Shown: positions 33,135 through 41,550 of the stretch, one piece after another
Layout of the letters: each line of letters opens with the position of its first letter
Numbering within the stretch: position 1 is the first letter of the stretch
NCBI GenBank assembly: GCA_001724355.1
Contig: MEEF01000018.1
Location: 1-45,695 of the forward strand
Reading direction: 5' to 3'
Length of the DNA stretch: 45,695 nt
Source of the DNA: Mesorhizobium sp. SCN 65-20
Lineage (GTDB): Bacteria > Pseudomonadota > Alphaproteobacteria > Rhizobiales > Rhizobiaceae
Translations under genes and position numbers: made by a program
The notes under the pieces: generated by a model
What the model was told of the DNA's origin: nothing
The model's input: only the letters and a program-made list of their open reading frames with translations
Databases searched by the model: none

Positions 33135-33641
33135 TCAGCGGGCGCGGCCGGTTGTTTCGACTATCGCGTCGGCAGCCGATTTCAGCGTGGCGGAATCGAC
33201 GCCCAGGGCGCGGAGCGCGCGCGGTGCCACACCCTGCGACATGCCTGCGACGATGCCGACGACATGAGCGCCGAGCAATGGGGCGTGATCCTTCCGGGTT
33301 GCCGCGAGTTCCTGCATGACTGCCTGCCCGGAGGGTGCTGCTTGATATGCGCCGGGATTTGCCGAGATCGACGTTTGATCCGGTGCATCCACCGTCAGGC
33401 CGATCGACCGAAGCGCATCGCCATATTGCCGTTCGATCGCGGCTTGCAGGGCGTCTGGCTCTACTCCAACTCGCTCAAAGGCGAGACGAGCCGTGCCGTC
33501 GGGAAGATCGAGCGCGGCCAACAGAAAATGTTCGGCTCCCGGTTCCCTCTGCTGATCGTTCAAGGCATGGGCTTCCGCCCGTTCGCAGAGACGCTTGATA
33601 GTACTCATGTCGTTGAGCTTTGATTTGATGCCTCTGAACAT
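33135..33641 (-). CDS. Stand-alone Clp N-terminal-domain protein
   Basis: A 168-residue protein composed of a duplicated helical Clp_N-type domain without AAA ATPase parts. The first repeat (about 15-80) includes IKRLCERAEAHALNDQQREPGAEHFLLAALDLPDGTARLAFERVGV; the second (about 110-165) includes RKDHAPLLGAHVVGIVAGMSQGVAPRALRALGV. In ClpA/ClpC the N-domain binds substrates and adaptors. A free domain could be an adaptor, a competitor or a sensor. It is encoded directly after a small HTH protein, with the pair sharing a transcript. MFRGIK at 33641 is chosen because GGGGGA lies six bases before it; MRGNSM at 33656 overlaps the HTH stop (ATGA). Function is not established. Confidence 0.8.
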   Translation of the reverse strand: MFRGIKSKLNDMSTIKRLCERAEAHALNDQQREPGAEHFLLAALDLPDGTARLAFERVGVEPDALQAAIERQYGDALRSIGLTVDAPDQTSISANPGAYQAAPSGQAVMQELAATRKDHAPLLGAHVVGIVAGMSQGVAPRALRALGVDSATLKSAADAIVETTGRAR

Positions 33642-33652
33642 TGAGTTCCCCC

Positions 33653-33874
33653 TCATGCGGAGCCGTCGTCCGCCGCCACGTCCGAAAGTCGCTTATGGGC
33701 AGCCTGCTTGGTGATCCCGAGTGCCTGGGCAATCCTCGACCACGACCAGCCTTGCTGCAGGGCCGATCGCACGGCCTCGCGTTCGATCCTGTCCGCCAAT
33801 CGGCGCAAAGCGACGACAGCGGCCAAGGCTTCGTCGGGATCGGTCGGGATGGTGATTTTACGCAGGTCATCCAT
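33653..33874 (-). CDS. Small HTH protein, partner of the Clp_N protein
   Basis: A 73-residue protein: a helical N-terminal part (residues 1-45, DEALAAVVALRRLADRIEREAV) and a helix-turn-helix, GWSWSRIAQALGITKQAAHKRLSDV (about 43-67), of the kind found in sigma-70 region 4 and related regulators. It precedes the Clp_N gene and is translationally close to it. The predicted promoter (TTGACG, 17 bases, TAAGGT) lies wholly within two 16-base palindromes, and its -10 ends six bases before the ATG, so the mRNA may be leaderless. I infer that this protein binds the palindromes and represses its own operon. Confidence 0.75.
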   Translation of the reverse strand: MDDLRKITIPTDPDEALAAVVALRRLADRIEREAVRSALQQGWSWSRIAQALGITKQAAHKRLSDVAADDGSA

Positions 33875-33876
33875 GC

Positions 33877-33920
33877 GTCAACCTTAGTTGACGAAAAATG
33901 CGCCGTCAACAAAGGTTGAC
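33877..33920 (-). promoter_or_regulatory. Promoter within twin GTCAAC-N4-GTTGAC palindromes
   Basis: Palindrome 1 is 33877-33892 (GTCAACCTTAGTTGAC) and palindrome 2 is 33905-33920 (GTCAACAAAGGTTGAC), with starts 28 bases apart. On the minus strand TTGACG (33909-33904) and TAAGGT (33886-33881), 17 bases apart, read as -35 and -10. Each promoter element falls inside one palindrome, which is what an operator pair would look like. Confidence 0.6.
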
Positions 33921-33931
33921 GGCGCATTTTT
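33894..33931. terminator. Bidirectional terminator after gcd
   Basis: A 17-base perfect stem (AAAAATGCGCCGTCAAC with GTTGACGGCGCATTTTT) around loop AAAG, with A/T runs at both ends. It ends the gcd transcript on the minus strand. Its stem includes palindrome 2 of the HTH-gene operator. Confidence 0.85.
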
Positions 33932-33988
33932 TGCGAGTTTGCGACGAAGAACTCACGGATCTCGCCGCCCAGGCGAGGAACTGAGAAC

Positions 33989-36427
33989 TCAGTTCTGCTT
34001 GGGCAGCTTGTAGGCGACGATGTAGTCACCGCGGTCGGGCGACTGGCGCGCGCCGCCGGCGGAGATGACCACATACTGCGTTCCGCTCTCGTGCGAGACG
34101 AAGGTCATCGGCGTCGACTGGGCCCCCACGGGCAGGCGCCCCTTCCACAGTTCCCTGCCGGTCTCCACGTCGAGCGCGCGCAGGTAATAGTCCTGCGTGC
34201 CGGCGTAGAAGACGACGCCGCCCGAGGTGGCGATCGGGCCTCCCAGCGTCGGCATGCCGATCGGGATCTGCAGGCCCATCTTCATGCCCAGCGGACCGGT
34301 ATCTTCCAGCGTGCCGGCCGGGACCTGCCAGGCGATCTGGCGGGTCTTCAGGTCGATGCCGGTGAAGGTGCCGTAGGGCGGCTGGTGGCAGGGAACGCCG
34401 AGCGGCGACATGAAGCCGTTCTTCATGGCGCCATAAGGCGTGCCCTTCTGCTGCGAGAGGCCGTCATGGGCCGCCGAGCCGCCATAGGTGTCGGTCTCCT
34501 CGCGCGGCATCAACTGGGCGAACTGCGGCATGCGGATGTCGTTGACGATCAGCAGGCCACGAGCCTCGTCGATCGCCGCGCTGCCCCAGTTCATGCCACC
34601 GTAGTAGCCCGGGAAGATGATCGAGCGCGTCAGGCCGGGAGGTGTGAATTCGCCCTCGTAGCGCATCTTCTTGAACTCGATGCGGCAGTAGAGCTGGTCG
34701 TAGGGCGTCGCACCCCACATCTTCGCCTCGGTGAACGGCTCGGTGCCAATCTCGGGCATGCCCACCGAATAGGGCTGCGTCGGCGACAGGAAGTCCTCCG
34801 GCACGCCGCCGGTCTGCGGCACCGGGCGCTCCTCGACCTCGGCGATGGGCGTGCCGTCGCGGCGGTCGAGCATGAAGATCTGCCCGCGCTTGGTCATCTG
34901 GATCAGCGCCGGAACGGTGCCGCCCTTGCCGTCCGGAACGTCGTAGAGTGCAGGCTGGGCAGGGACGTCGTAGTCCCAGATGTCGTGATGCACGGTCTGG
35001 AACTTCCAGCGCTCGCGGCCGGTGGCGATATCCAGCGCCACGACCGAGGCCGTGTAGTCCTCGGCAGCCTTCGAGCGATGCGCGCCGAAGAAGTCGGGCG
35101 TGGCATTGCCGGTCGGCAGATAGACGAGGCCAAGGGCTTCGTCATAGGCCGGTGTCGACCAGACGTTCGGCGTGCCACGCGTGTAGCTCTCGCCTTCCGG
35201 CGGCAGCTTGGTGATCGCGGGGTTGCCGAGGTCCCAGGCCCAGACCAGTTCGCCCGTGCGCGCGTTGAAGGCACGCACGGCGCCCGAGGGCTCGCCGGTC
35301 TCGACATTGTCCCACACCCAGCCACCGACCATGATCAGGTCGCGCATGACGGTGGGCGCCGAGGTCTGGAAGTAGAAGCCGTCCTTGATCTCGCCCATGC
35401 CCTGCTTGAGATCGACGATGCCGCCGGTGCCGAAGTCCTGGCACAGCTCGCCGGTCTTGGCGTCGACCTCGATCAGGCGCGCGTCGATGGTGGTCATGAC
35501 GATGCGGCCAGCGCAGGCATTGGCCTGGGCGACCGGCGCGATCGGGCTGGCGGGAGCCAGCGGATCGGCAGGCGCAGCAGCATCAGCGGGAGCGGGGGTT
35601 TCGGCCTCTGCCGTTGCCTGGCCCGGCTCGTAGTAGCTCACGCCGCGGCAGCGCTGCCAAACCGGTGACTTGGCCTTGGGATCGAACTTCCACTTCACCT
35701 CGCCCGTGTCCGGGTTCAACGCATGCACGATGTTGGTCGGCGAGCAGGTGTAGAGCGTGTCGTCGACGAAGAGCGGGGTGTTCTGGTCCTGGGCGCTGCC
35801 CTGGGGTGTGTCGCCATACTGGAAGGTCCAGGCGACCTCGAGCTTGTCGACATTGTCGCGGTTGATCTGGTCGATCGGCGCATAGCGGGTGCCTGCCGGC
35901 GTGCGGCCGTAGTGGCGCCAGTCGGTGGCGCTGGCGGCGGCCGGAGGAACGGTCGACTTGGGTTCGGCCGAAGCAAGCGTGTTGCTGACGACGCCATGCG
36001 GGGTGAAGCCGTAGAAAGCGGTGGCCGCAAGTGCGGCGACCAGCAGGCCGGCTAAGGCGAAGGGTCCGCGCTTGCTGGTGCTGGCCGGGAAGAGGGGAGC
36101 GAGCAGCAGCGCCGGAATGGCGATCACGGCCGGCGCGACGAGGCGCGGGATCAACGGCCAGAATTCGAGGCCGGATTCCCACAGCGCCCAGGCGATGGTC
36201 GCCAGGAACACGAAGCCGTAGAGCCAGAGGCCGCACTTGCGGCGCATGATGTAGAGGACGCCGGAGGCGATGACGCCGAGCCCGGCAAGCGCGTAGTACC
36301 ACGATCCGCCCAGGCCGATCAGCTGGACGCCGCCATAGACGAGCGGTGCCCCGATGATGACCATGAGCAGGCCGAAAAGGACCAGAAGCCAGCCGCCGCC
36401 GCTCCCGCTTTTCTGAAATTCTGCCAT
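33989..36427 (-). CDS. gcd: Membrane-bound PQQ-dependent glucose dehydrogenase
   Basis: An 812-residue quinoprotein that oxidises glucose to gluconolactone in the periplasm and feeds electrons to ubiquinone. Five N-terminal membrane helices (about 10-145) precede the eight-bladed PQQ propeller, which starts near DWRHYGRTPAGTRYAPIDQINRDNVDKLEVAWTFQYGD. Typical segments include FVDDTLYTCSPTNIVHALNPDTGEVKWKFDPK, WQRCRGVSYY, VHHDIWDYDVPAQPALYD, and FPGYYGGMNWGSAAIDEARG. An Ala/Pro-rich insert (about residues 275-305, TAEAETPAPADAAAPADPLA) between blades is unusual. No pqq synthesis genes are in the window. A bidirectional terminator follows. In rhizosphere bacteria this enzyme drives phosphate solubilisation. 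Confidence 0.95.
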   Translation of the reverse strand: MAEFQKSGSGGGWLLVLFGLLMVIIGAPLVYGGVQLIGLGGSWYYALAGLGVIASGVLYIMRRKCGLWLYGFVFLATIAWALWESGLEFWPLIPRLVAPAVIAIPALLLAPLFPASTSKRGPFALAGLLVAALAATAFYGFTPHGVVSNTLASAEPKSTVPPAAASATDWRHYGRTPAGTRYAPIDQINRDNVDKLEVAWTFQYGDTPQGSAQDQNTPLFVDDTLYTCSPTNIVHALNPDTGEVKWKFDPKAKSPVWQRCRGVSYYEPGQATAEAETPAPADAAAPADPLAPASPIAPVAQANACAGRIVMTTIDARLIEVDAKTGELCQDFGTGGIVDLKQGMGEIKDGFYFQTSAPTVMRDLIMVGGWVWDNVETGEPSGAVRAFNARTGELVWAWDLGNPAITKLPPEGESYTRGTPNVWSTPAYDEALGLVYLPTGNATPDFFGAHRSKAAEDYTASVVALDIATGRERWKFQTVHHDIWDYDVPAQPALYDVPDGKGGTVPALIQMTKRGQIFMLDRRDGTPIAEVEERPVPQTGGVPEDFLSPTQPYSVGMPEIGTEPFTEAKMWGATPYDQLYCRIEFKKMRYEGEFTPPGLTRSIIFPGYYGGMNWGSAAIDEARGLLIVNDIRMPQFAQLMPREETDTYGGSAAHDGLSQQKGTPYGAMKNGFMSPLGVPCHQPPYGTFTGIDLKTRQIAWQVPAGTLEDTGPLGMKMGLQIPIGMPTLGGPIATSGGVVFYAGTQDYYLRALDVETGRELWKGRLPVGAQSTPMTFVSHESGTQYVVISAGGARQSPDRGDYIVAYKLPKQN

Positions 36428-36574
36428 TTTGATTACCTGCGAAGAGTGTCGAAAGGTTCGACAGCGCCCGGACGGGCGATGTCGGTTGCAATCGCTCCTG
36501 CAGGTCTTGCGCTTGCGTGTCCTCGCCCACCCGCTGCGCTGTTTTTACCCGCTAGAATCTGATCGCATCCTAAT

Positions 36575-36590
36575 AGATAATATGCTATCT
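36575..36590. promoter_or_regulatory. Operator candidate before the MarR gene
   Basis: AGATA-N6-TATCT (centre ATATGC) is a near-palindrome ending seven bases before the MarR start codon. The size and position suit a MarR autoregulatory site. Confidence 0.5.
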
Positions 36591-36597
36591 TTCTCGG

Positions 36598-37053
36598 ATG
36601 TCCAATGGTGCTGCCACGCGCGCCGGTTTCGGCAAGCATCTGATCGCCGTCGCCAGGTTGTGGCGGCGCGCGGCCGATCGTGCGCTCGACGAGTGCGGTC
36701 TGTCGCACGCCACCGCCATGCCGCTCGTTACCCTGTCTCGACTGGGGGACAATCGTCGCCAGGGCGTTGTGGCCGATCACCTCGGGGTGGAGGGGCCGTC
36801 GCTGGTGCGGATCGTCGACAAATTGGTCGCCGACGGCCTGATCACGCGCAGGGAGGACCCCGACGACAGGCGGGCGAAGATCCTCTCGCTCACGGATGCC
36901 GGCCGCGTCCGGGTGGTCGAGATCGAGCGGACTTTTGAACGCCTGCGCAACGAATTGCTGGCCGGCGAAGATGAGCGCGACCTGGAAGTGGCCCTTGGCC
37001 TGCTCGCCCGGCTCGAGGCCAGGCTGCTGGAAACCGATCCCGACGAAGGCTGA
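36598..37053 (+). CDS. MarR-family transcriptional regulator
   Basis: A 151-residue MarR protein. Winged-helix segment RQGVVADHLGVEGPSLVRIVDKLVADGLITRREDPDDRRAKILSLTDAGR (about 55-103) is the MarR DNA-binding domain, with the wing DDRRAK. Helices at both ends form the dimer interface. It is divergent from gcd (170 bases apart) and 100 bases upstream of the broken PEP-mutase-like gene on the same strand, which could share its transcript. The palindrome next to its start suggests autorepression. The ligand is unknown. Confidence 0.88.
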   Translation: MSNGAATRAGFGKHLIAVARLWRRAADRALDECGLSHATAMPLVTLSRLGDNRRQGVVADHLGVEGPSLVRIVDKLVADGLITRREDPDDRRAKILSLTDAGRVRVVEIERTFERLRNELLAGEDERDLEVALGLLARLEARLLETDPDEG

Positions 37054-37153
37054 AACGATCGCCTGGCCATGCGGTTGGGGGGCTGTGCGCCATGGCCATC
37101 CCATGCCGCACTGCTAGTCTCCGCGCTCCGTGGAAACCAGAGGGAGCGCTCCC

Positions 37154-37923
37154 GTGACCAGCCAGATCGACAAGGCAAAAGCCTTCCACGCCCTGCATGT
37201 GAAGGGCAATCCCGTGGTGCTCTACAATGCCTGGGATCCCGGCAGCGCGGCCATTGTCGCCAAGGCGGGCGCCAAGGCGATCGCCACTGGCAGCTGGCCG
37301 GTTGCCGCTGCCTTCGGTTTCGGCGACGGCGAGAAGATCCCGCTCGACCTTGCCCTCGACAACATCCGGCGCATCGTTGCGGCCGTCGACCTGCCCGTCA
37401 CCATGGACCTTGAAGGCGGCTACGGCGTCGATCCGGAACAGGTGGCAAAGACGGTGACGCGGGCCATCGAGGCAGGCGCCATCGGCTTCAACTTCGAGGA
37501 CCAGGTCGTCGGCGGCGAGGGGCTCCATGATACTGCCTTCCAGGCCGAGCGAGTGGCTGCTGCGGCCGCAGCCGTCAAGGCATCCGGCGTGCCCGCCTTC
37601 ATCAACGCCCGTACCGACATCTTCCTCAAGAACAAGCCGGACACCCATGCCGAAAAGCATGTCGACGAGGCCTCGAGCGCGCCCGCGCCTATGCCAAGGC
37701 CGGCGCGCACGGCTTCTTCGCGCCGGGCGTCGGCGACGAGAAGCTGATCGGCCGGCTCTGCCGCGAAGTCGAGCTGGCGGTAAACATCATCGCGCTCGCC
37801 CATGTGCCGGCGAAACCGAAGCTGGCCGAACTCGGCGTAGCCCGCATCAGCTACGGTCCGGTGCCGTATCGCCAGATGGCCGAATGGCTGGAGGCAAAGG
37901 CGCGCGCGGCTATAGAAGGCTAG
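37154..37923 (+). pseudogene. Isocitrate lyase/PEP mutase-family protein, frameshifted
   Basis: Starts at GTG 37154 (GAGGGAG eight bases upstream) with MTSQIDKAKAFHALHVKGNP. The family signatures follow: LYNAWDPGSAAIVAKAGAKAIATGSWPVAAAFG, LPVTMDLEGGYG, GFNFEDQVVGGEGL and FINARTDIFLKN. After HVDEA the frame shifts at about 37671. The sequence GAGGCCTCGAGC lacks one C against the expected GAGGCCCTCGAGC. The shifted frame continues LERARAYAKAGAHGFFAPGVGDEKLIG to a stop at 37923, completing a normal family C-terminus. The unshifted frame ends at 37747 with unrelated residues. So one base is missing; a real mutation or sequence error cannot be told apart here. Confidence 0.85.
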
Positions 37924-37924
37924 T

Positions 37925-39307
37925 CTAATCGAGCGGAGTCAGTTCGATCGCGATCGTCGGCAACAGCTCCGACACGGTCGGGTGGATGTGGACCGCGCGC
38001 TGCAGCGTCTCGACCGGCGCCCTCGCGTACATCAGGTCGAGCACCGCGTGGATCGCCTCGTCGCCGCCGGTGCCCAGCACCGAGGCGCCGAGGATCTGCC
38101 TGGTGTCGGCATCGACAAGGATCTTCATGAAGCCCTGCGTTTCGCCCTTTTCGACGGCGCGTCCGACGCGCGTCATCGGTCGCTGGCCGGCCAGCACCTT
38201 GCGGCCGGTCTTGCGCGCCACTGTTTCGGTCATGCCGGCACGGCCGAGCGGCGGGTCGATATAGAGCGCATAGGCCTCGATGCGGTCGCTGACCTTGCGA
38301 GGGTCGTTGTCGAGCAGGTTCGCGGCGACGATCTCGAAGTCGTTGTAGGAGGTGTGGGTGAAGGCGCCCCTACCGTTGCAATCGCCCATCGCCCAGATGT
38401 GCGGGACATTGGTCCTTAACTGGTCGTCGACCTCGATGTAGCCCCGCTTGTCCATCGCAACCCCCGCCTTGTCGAGGCCGAGGTCGTCGGTGTTGGGCTT
38501 GCGGCCGATGGCAAGCAGCACATGCGAACCCGTCACAGCGCGGTCGCCGCTGGTGCAGTCGACGCCGACGGTCACGCCGTCGGGGTGCCTGGCAAAGCTG
38601 ATGCATTCGGCGTTCAGCCTGAGTGCGATGCCCTCATGCTCGAGAATGCCCTTCACCGCCTCCGAGACATCCTCGTCCTCGCGCGAGATCAGCCGCGGCC
38701 CCTTTTCCACCACGGTCACTTGCGAGCCGAAACGGCGGAACATCTGCGCGAATTCCAGCCCGATATAACTGCCGCCGACGACCACGAGATGGCTCGGCAG
38801 GAAATCCACCTCCATCATCGAGGTGTTGGTGAGGTAGGTGATGTCACTGACGCCGGGCATGTCGGGGATGTTGGCGCGGCCGCCGACATTGATGAAGATG
38901 CGCTCGCCATGGAGCAGTTCGTCGCCGACGCGCACCTCGTGCGGCCCCTCGAAACGGGCATGGCCACGATAGAGCGTGCAGCCCTTCATGCCGCCGATCC
39001 AGTCCTCCAGCCCGGAGCGGGAATCGACCGTCACCTTGTCCTTGCGCGCCTTCACCACCTTCATGTCGACCGAGATGCTTCCGGTCGAGACGCCATAGTC
39101 GGCGCCGGTGCGGGCGAGATGGGCGGCATAGGCGCTCGCCACCATGGTCTTCGTCGGCTTGCAGCCGGTGTTGACGCAGGTGCCGCCGACCAGCTTGCGC
39201 TCGATCAGCGCCACCGTCTGGCCCGCGGCCGTCAGCCGCCCCGCAAGCGGTGGCCCGGCCTGGCCGCAACCGATGATGATGGCGTCGAACTTCCTTGCCG
39301 CGGTCAT
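37925..39307 (-). CDS. FAD-dependent disulfide oxidoreductase (mercuric-reductase-like)
   Basis: A 460-residue class I pyridine nucleotide-disulfide oxidoreductase. The FAD-binding motif is GCGQAGPPLAGRL near residue 12, the redox pair is GGTCVNTGCKPTKT (Cys-xxxx-Cys), the NAD(P) motif is VVVGGSYIGLEFAQMF, the second FAD motif is HIWAMGDCNGRGAFTHTSYND, and the C-terminal dimer domain carries HIHPTVSELLPT (His-Glu catalytic pair). It lacks the N-terminal HMA domain and vicinal C-terminal cysteines of true MerA, so mercury reduction is unlikely. It may act on other disulfides or quinones. Its ATG overlaps the stop of the DUF4126 gene (ATGA), so the two are coupled. Natural substrate unknown. 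Confidence 0.85.
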   Translation of the reverse strand: MTAARKFDAIIIGCGQAGPPLAGRLTAAGQTVALIERKLVGGTCVNTGCKPTKTMVASAYAAHLARTGADYGVSTGSISVDMKVVKARKDKVTVDSRSGLEDWIGGMKGCTLYRGHARFEGPHEVRVGDELLHGERIFINVGGRANIPDMPGVSDITYLTNTSMMEVDFLPSHLVVVGGSYIGLEFAQMFRRFGSQVTVVEKGPRLISREDEDVSEAVKGILEHEGIALRLNAECISFARHPDGVTVGVDCTSGDRAVTGSHVLLAIGRKPNTDDLGLDKAGVAMDKRGYIEVDDQLRTNVPHIWAMGDCNGRGAFTHTSYNDFEIVAANLLDNDPRKVSDRIEAYALYIDPPLGRAGMTETVARKTGRKVLAGQRPMTRVGRAVEKGETQGFMKILVDADTRQILGASVLGTGGDEAIHAVLDLMYARAPVETLQRAVHIHPTVSELLPTIAIELTPLD

Positions 39308-39768
39308 GCGACGACGCTCACGATCCACAGCGCCCCAAGCACCGCGACGGCGTCCTCGACCAGCGCAGCCGGCAGATCGCTGCCGAACCATTTCGCCAAG
39401 CCTGCCCTTGCCGCAGCACCGCCAAGCGTGCCGAGGATCGCGCCGATGACGCCGGCCGCTAGACCGCCCACCAGCATGCCTCCCGCCGTGCCCAGCACGG
39501 CGCCACAAAATGCGCCGCTGACGATGCGCGCGCCGAACTGCTGCGGCACCTTGCGGCTGGGGGTCGAGGGCAACTGGTCGGTGACGAATTCGACCAGCGC
39601 CAGGACCGAGAATATCGCGACGGTGATCCAGTGGCCCATGAAGCTGGCCCATGTGCCGGCCAGCGGCAGCCAGCCAAGCCAGGCGCCCCAAGCGACGGCC
39701 GCCGGCGCCGTCATGGCCCTCAGGCCGGCAACAATTCCGATGAGCAGTGCGAAAAGGTAGATCGCCAT
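39304..39768 (-). CDS. DUF4126 membrane protein
   Basis: A 154-residue protein with about five membrane segments and many Gly and Ala residues, matching DUF4126 (start AIYLFALLIGIVAGLRAMTAPAAVAWGAWLGW; middle EFVTDQLPSTPSRKVPQQFGARIVSGAFCGA). The role of this family is unknown. Its stop codon overlaps the start of the FAD disulfide oxidoreductase gene by ATGA, a sign of coupled translation and possibly a shared complex at the membrane. Confidence 0.82.
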   Translation of the reverse strand: MAIYLFALLIGIVAGLRAMTAPAAVAWGAWLGWLPLAGTWASFMGHWITVAIFSVLALVEFVTDQLPSTPSRKVPQQFGARIVSGAFCGAVLGTAGGMLVGGLAAGVIGAILGTLGGAAARAGLAKWFGSDLPAALVEDAVAVLGALWIVSVVA

Positions 39769-39921
39769 CCGTTATCCCCCTCGTGGATGTGGCCGTTACC
39801 GAAAGTGCACTTTCCCCGAAGGCTAGCACAGCCATATGGTTACGCCAGAGCCCGGCGCTTCGACCTTTGCAGCATGACCGTTTCGTGATTTGGCCCGGAG
39901 GAGACAGAAGGGGGACGATGC

Positions 39922-40476
39922 ATGGCACAGAGCGAACGCGAAAAGATGGCAGCCGGCGCGTGGTACAATTGCGTCGATCCCGAACTCGACGCATTCCGTC
40001 TCGCCGCCGCCAACGCCATCTTCGAGCACAATACGCTGCTGCCGGCCGCGCGCGGCGACATCGCGCCGATGCTGCGCGAACTACTCGGTTCTGTGGGCGA
40101 GGGCTGCCGTATCGAGGCGCCGTTCCATTGCGCCTACGGCTTCAACATCCATCTCGGTGCAGGCGTCTTCCTCAATGCCGGCTGCACCATCCTCGACACC
40201 GCACCGGTGCGCATCGGCGCGGGCACGATGCTCGGTCCCAACGTGCAGATCTATTGCCCCGAACACCACAAGGATCCGGTGCTGCGCCGAGCCGGGCTGG
40301 AAATCGGCCGGCCGATCATCATTGGCCGCAACGTCTGGATCGGCGGTGGGGCCATCCTGCTCGGCGGCATAGAGATCGACGACGACGCCATCGTCGGCGC
40401 TGGCTCGGTGGTGACGAAAAGCGTTCCGGCGGGCGCGACGGTCGTCGGCAATCCGGCGCAGCCACTCGCCAGATAG
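39922..40476 (+). CDS. Sugar O-acetyltransferase (maltose/galactoside type, NodL-like)
   Basis: A 184-residue trimeric hexapeptide-repeat acetyltransferase. The N-terminal Mac domain (SEREKMAAGAWYNCVDPELDAFRLAAANAIFEHNTL) is followed by the left-handed beta-helix with FNIHLGAGVFLNAGCTILDTAPVRIGAGTMLGPNVQIYCPEHHKDP (catalytic His in PEHH) and IIIGRNVWIGGGAILLGGIEI. It acetylates a hexose hydroxyl from acetyl-CoA. Maa, LacA and NodL share this fold; the nod relation is not special because no nodulation gene is near. GGGGGA lies seven bases before the ATG. It sits between the DUF4126 gene (divergent) and the FMN riboswitch. Confidence 0.9.
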   Translation: MAQSEREKMAAGAWYNCVDPELDAFRLAAANAIFEHNTLLPAARGDIAPMLRELLGSVGEGCRIEAPFHCAYGFNIHLGAGVFLNAGCTILDTAPVRIGAGTMLGPNVQIYCPEHHKDPVLRRAGLEIGRPIIIGRNVWIGGGAILLGGIEIDDDAIVGAGSVVTKSVPAGATVVGNPAQPLAR

Positions 40477-40497
40477 CGGAAACTATTATTCCTGTGA

Positions 40498-40526
40498 TTG
40501 ACAGCCGTCTGCGGCGCCGCCATATC
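40498..40526 (+). promoter_or_regulatory. Promoter of the FMN riboswitch/ribH transcript
   Basis: TTGACA, a 17-base spacer and CATATC, ending 14 bases before the RFN element. This fits the rhizobial CTTGAC/CTATAT pattern. Confidence 0.65.
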
Positions 40527-40539
40527 GGATGCGTTAATG

Positions 40540-41231
<692 letters not shown>

Positions 41232-41278
41232 GGTGAACGCGATGGGCTTTGCCTGAGGGGGAGGGGCGTCGGCCACGT

Positions 41279-41422
41279 CACCCCCACCCCTGTCCCCTCC
41301 CCACAAGGGGGAGGGGAACGGTCTCTTCGCCGGTTTGACCGGAATCATCCAAAGTTTGGCTCTGTTCGGCGGTGCCGCAAGATTCCCCTCCCCCTTGTGG
41401 GGAGGGGTTAGGGGTGGGGGTG
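41279..41422. repeat. Long palindromic intergenic repeat (RIME/REP-like)
   Basis: Arms of about 40 bases (41279-41318 and 41383-41422) are near-perfect reverse complements: 25 bases match exactly (CCCCTCCCCACAAGGGGGAG and its neighbours) and the outer 13 match, with a two-base mismatch between. A 64-base unpaired middle separates them. It shares the C-rich, palindromic style of the element at 7604 but not its sequence. No gene lies inside it. Confidence 0.75.
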
Positions 41423-41550
41423 CGCCGCCGCCGCCGCTGCGCCTGACTGTCAGCCTCCTGCAAAGCGCACCTCCGAAAACCCCGCTTATGGCCCTAGGCT
41501 TCCCACTGTCGACATTGCATGATCGCGTCGTATCAGCCGGGGAGTTCGCC

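Noticed and set aside
34091..35668. A 525-codon plus-strand frame opposite gcd
   Set aside because: Antisense to the PQQ propeller; no domain.
37925..39307. Mercuric reductase (merA)
   Set aside because: No N-terminal HMA domain, no C-terminal vicinal cysteines and no mer genes nearby.
37925..39994. A 689-residue version of the FAD disulfide oxidoreductase
   Set aside because: The extra N-terminus reads through the DUF4126 gene in the wrong frame. The ATG at 39307 begins the FAD motif directly and overlaps the upstream stop by ATGA.
39922..40476. Nodulation gene nodL
   Set aside because: The family match is real but NodL cannot be told from Maa/LacA by sequence alone, and no nod box or nod gene is present.
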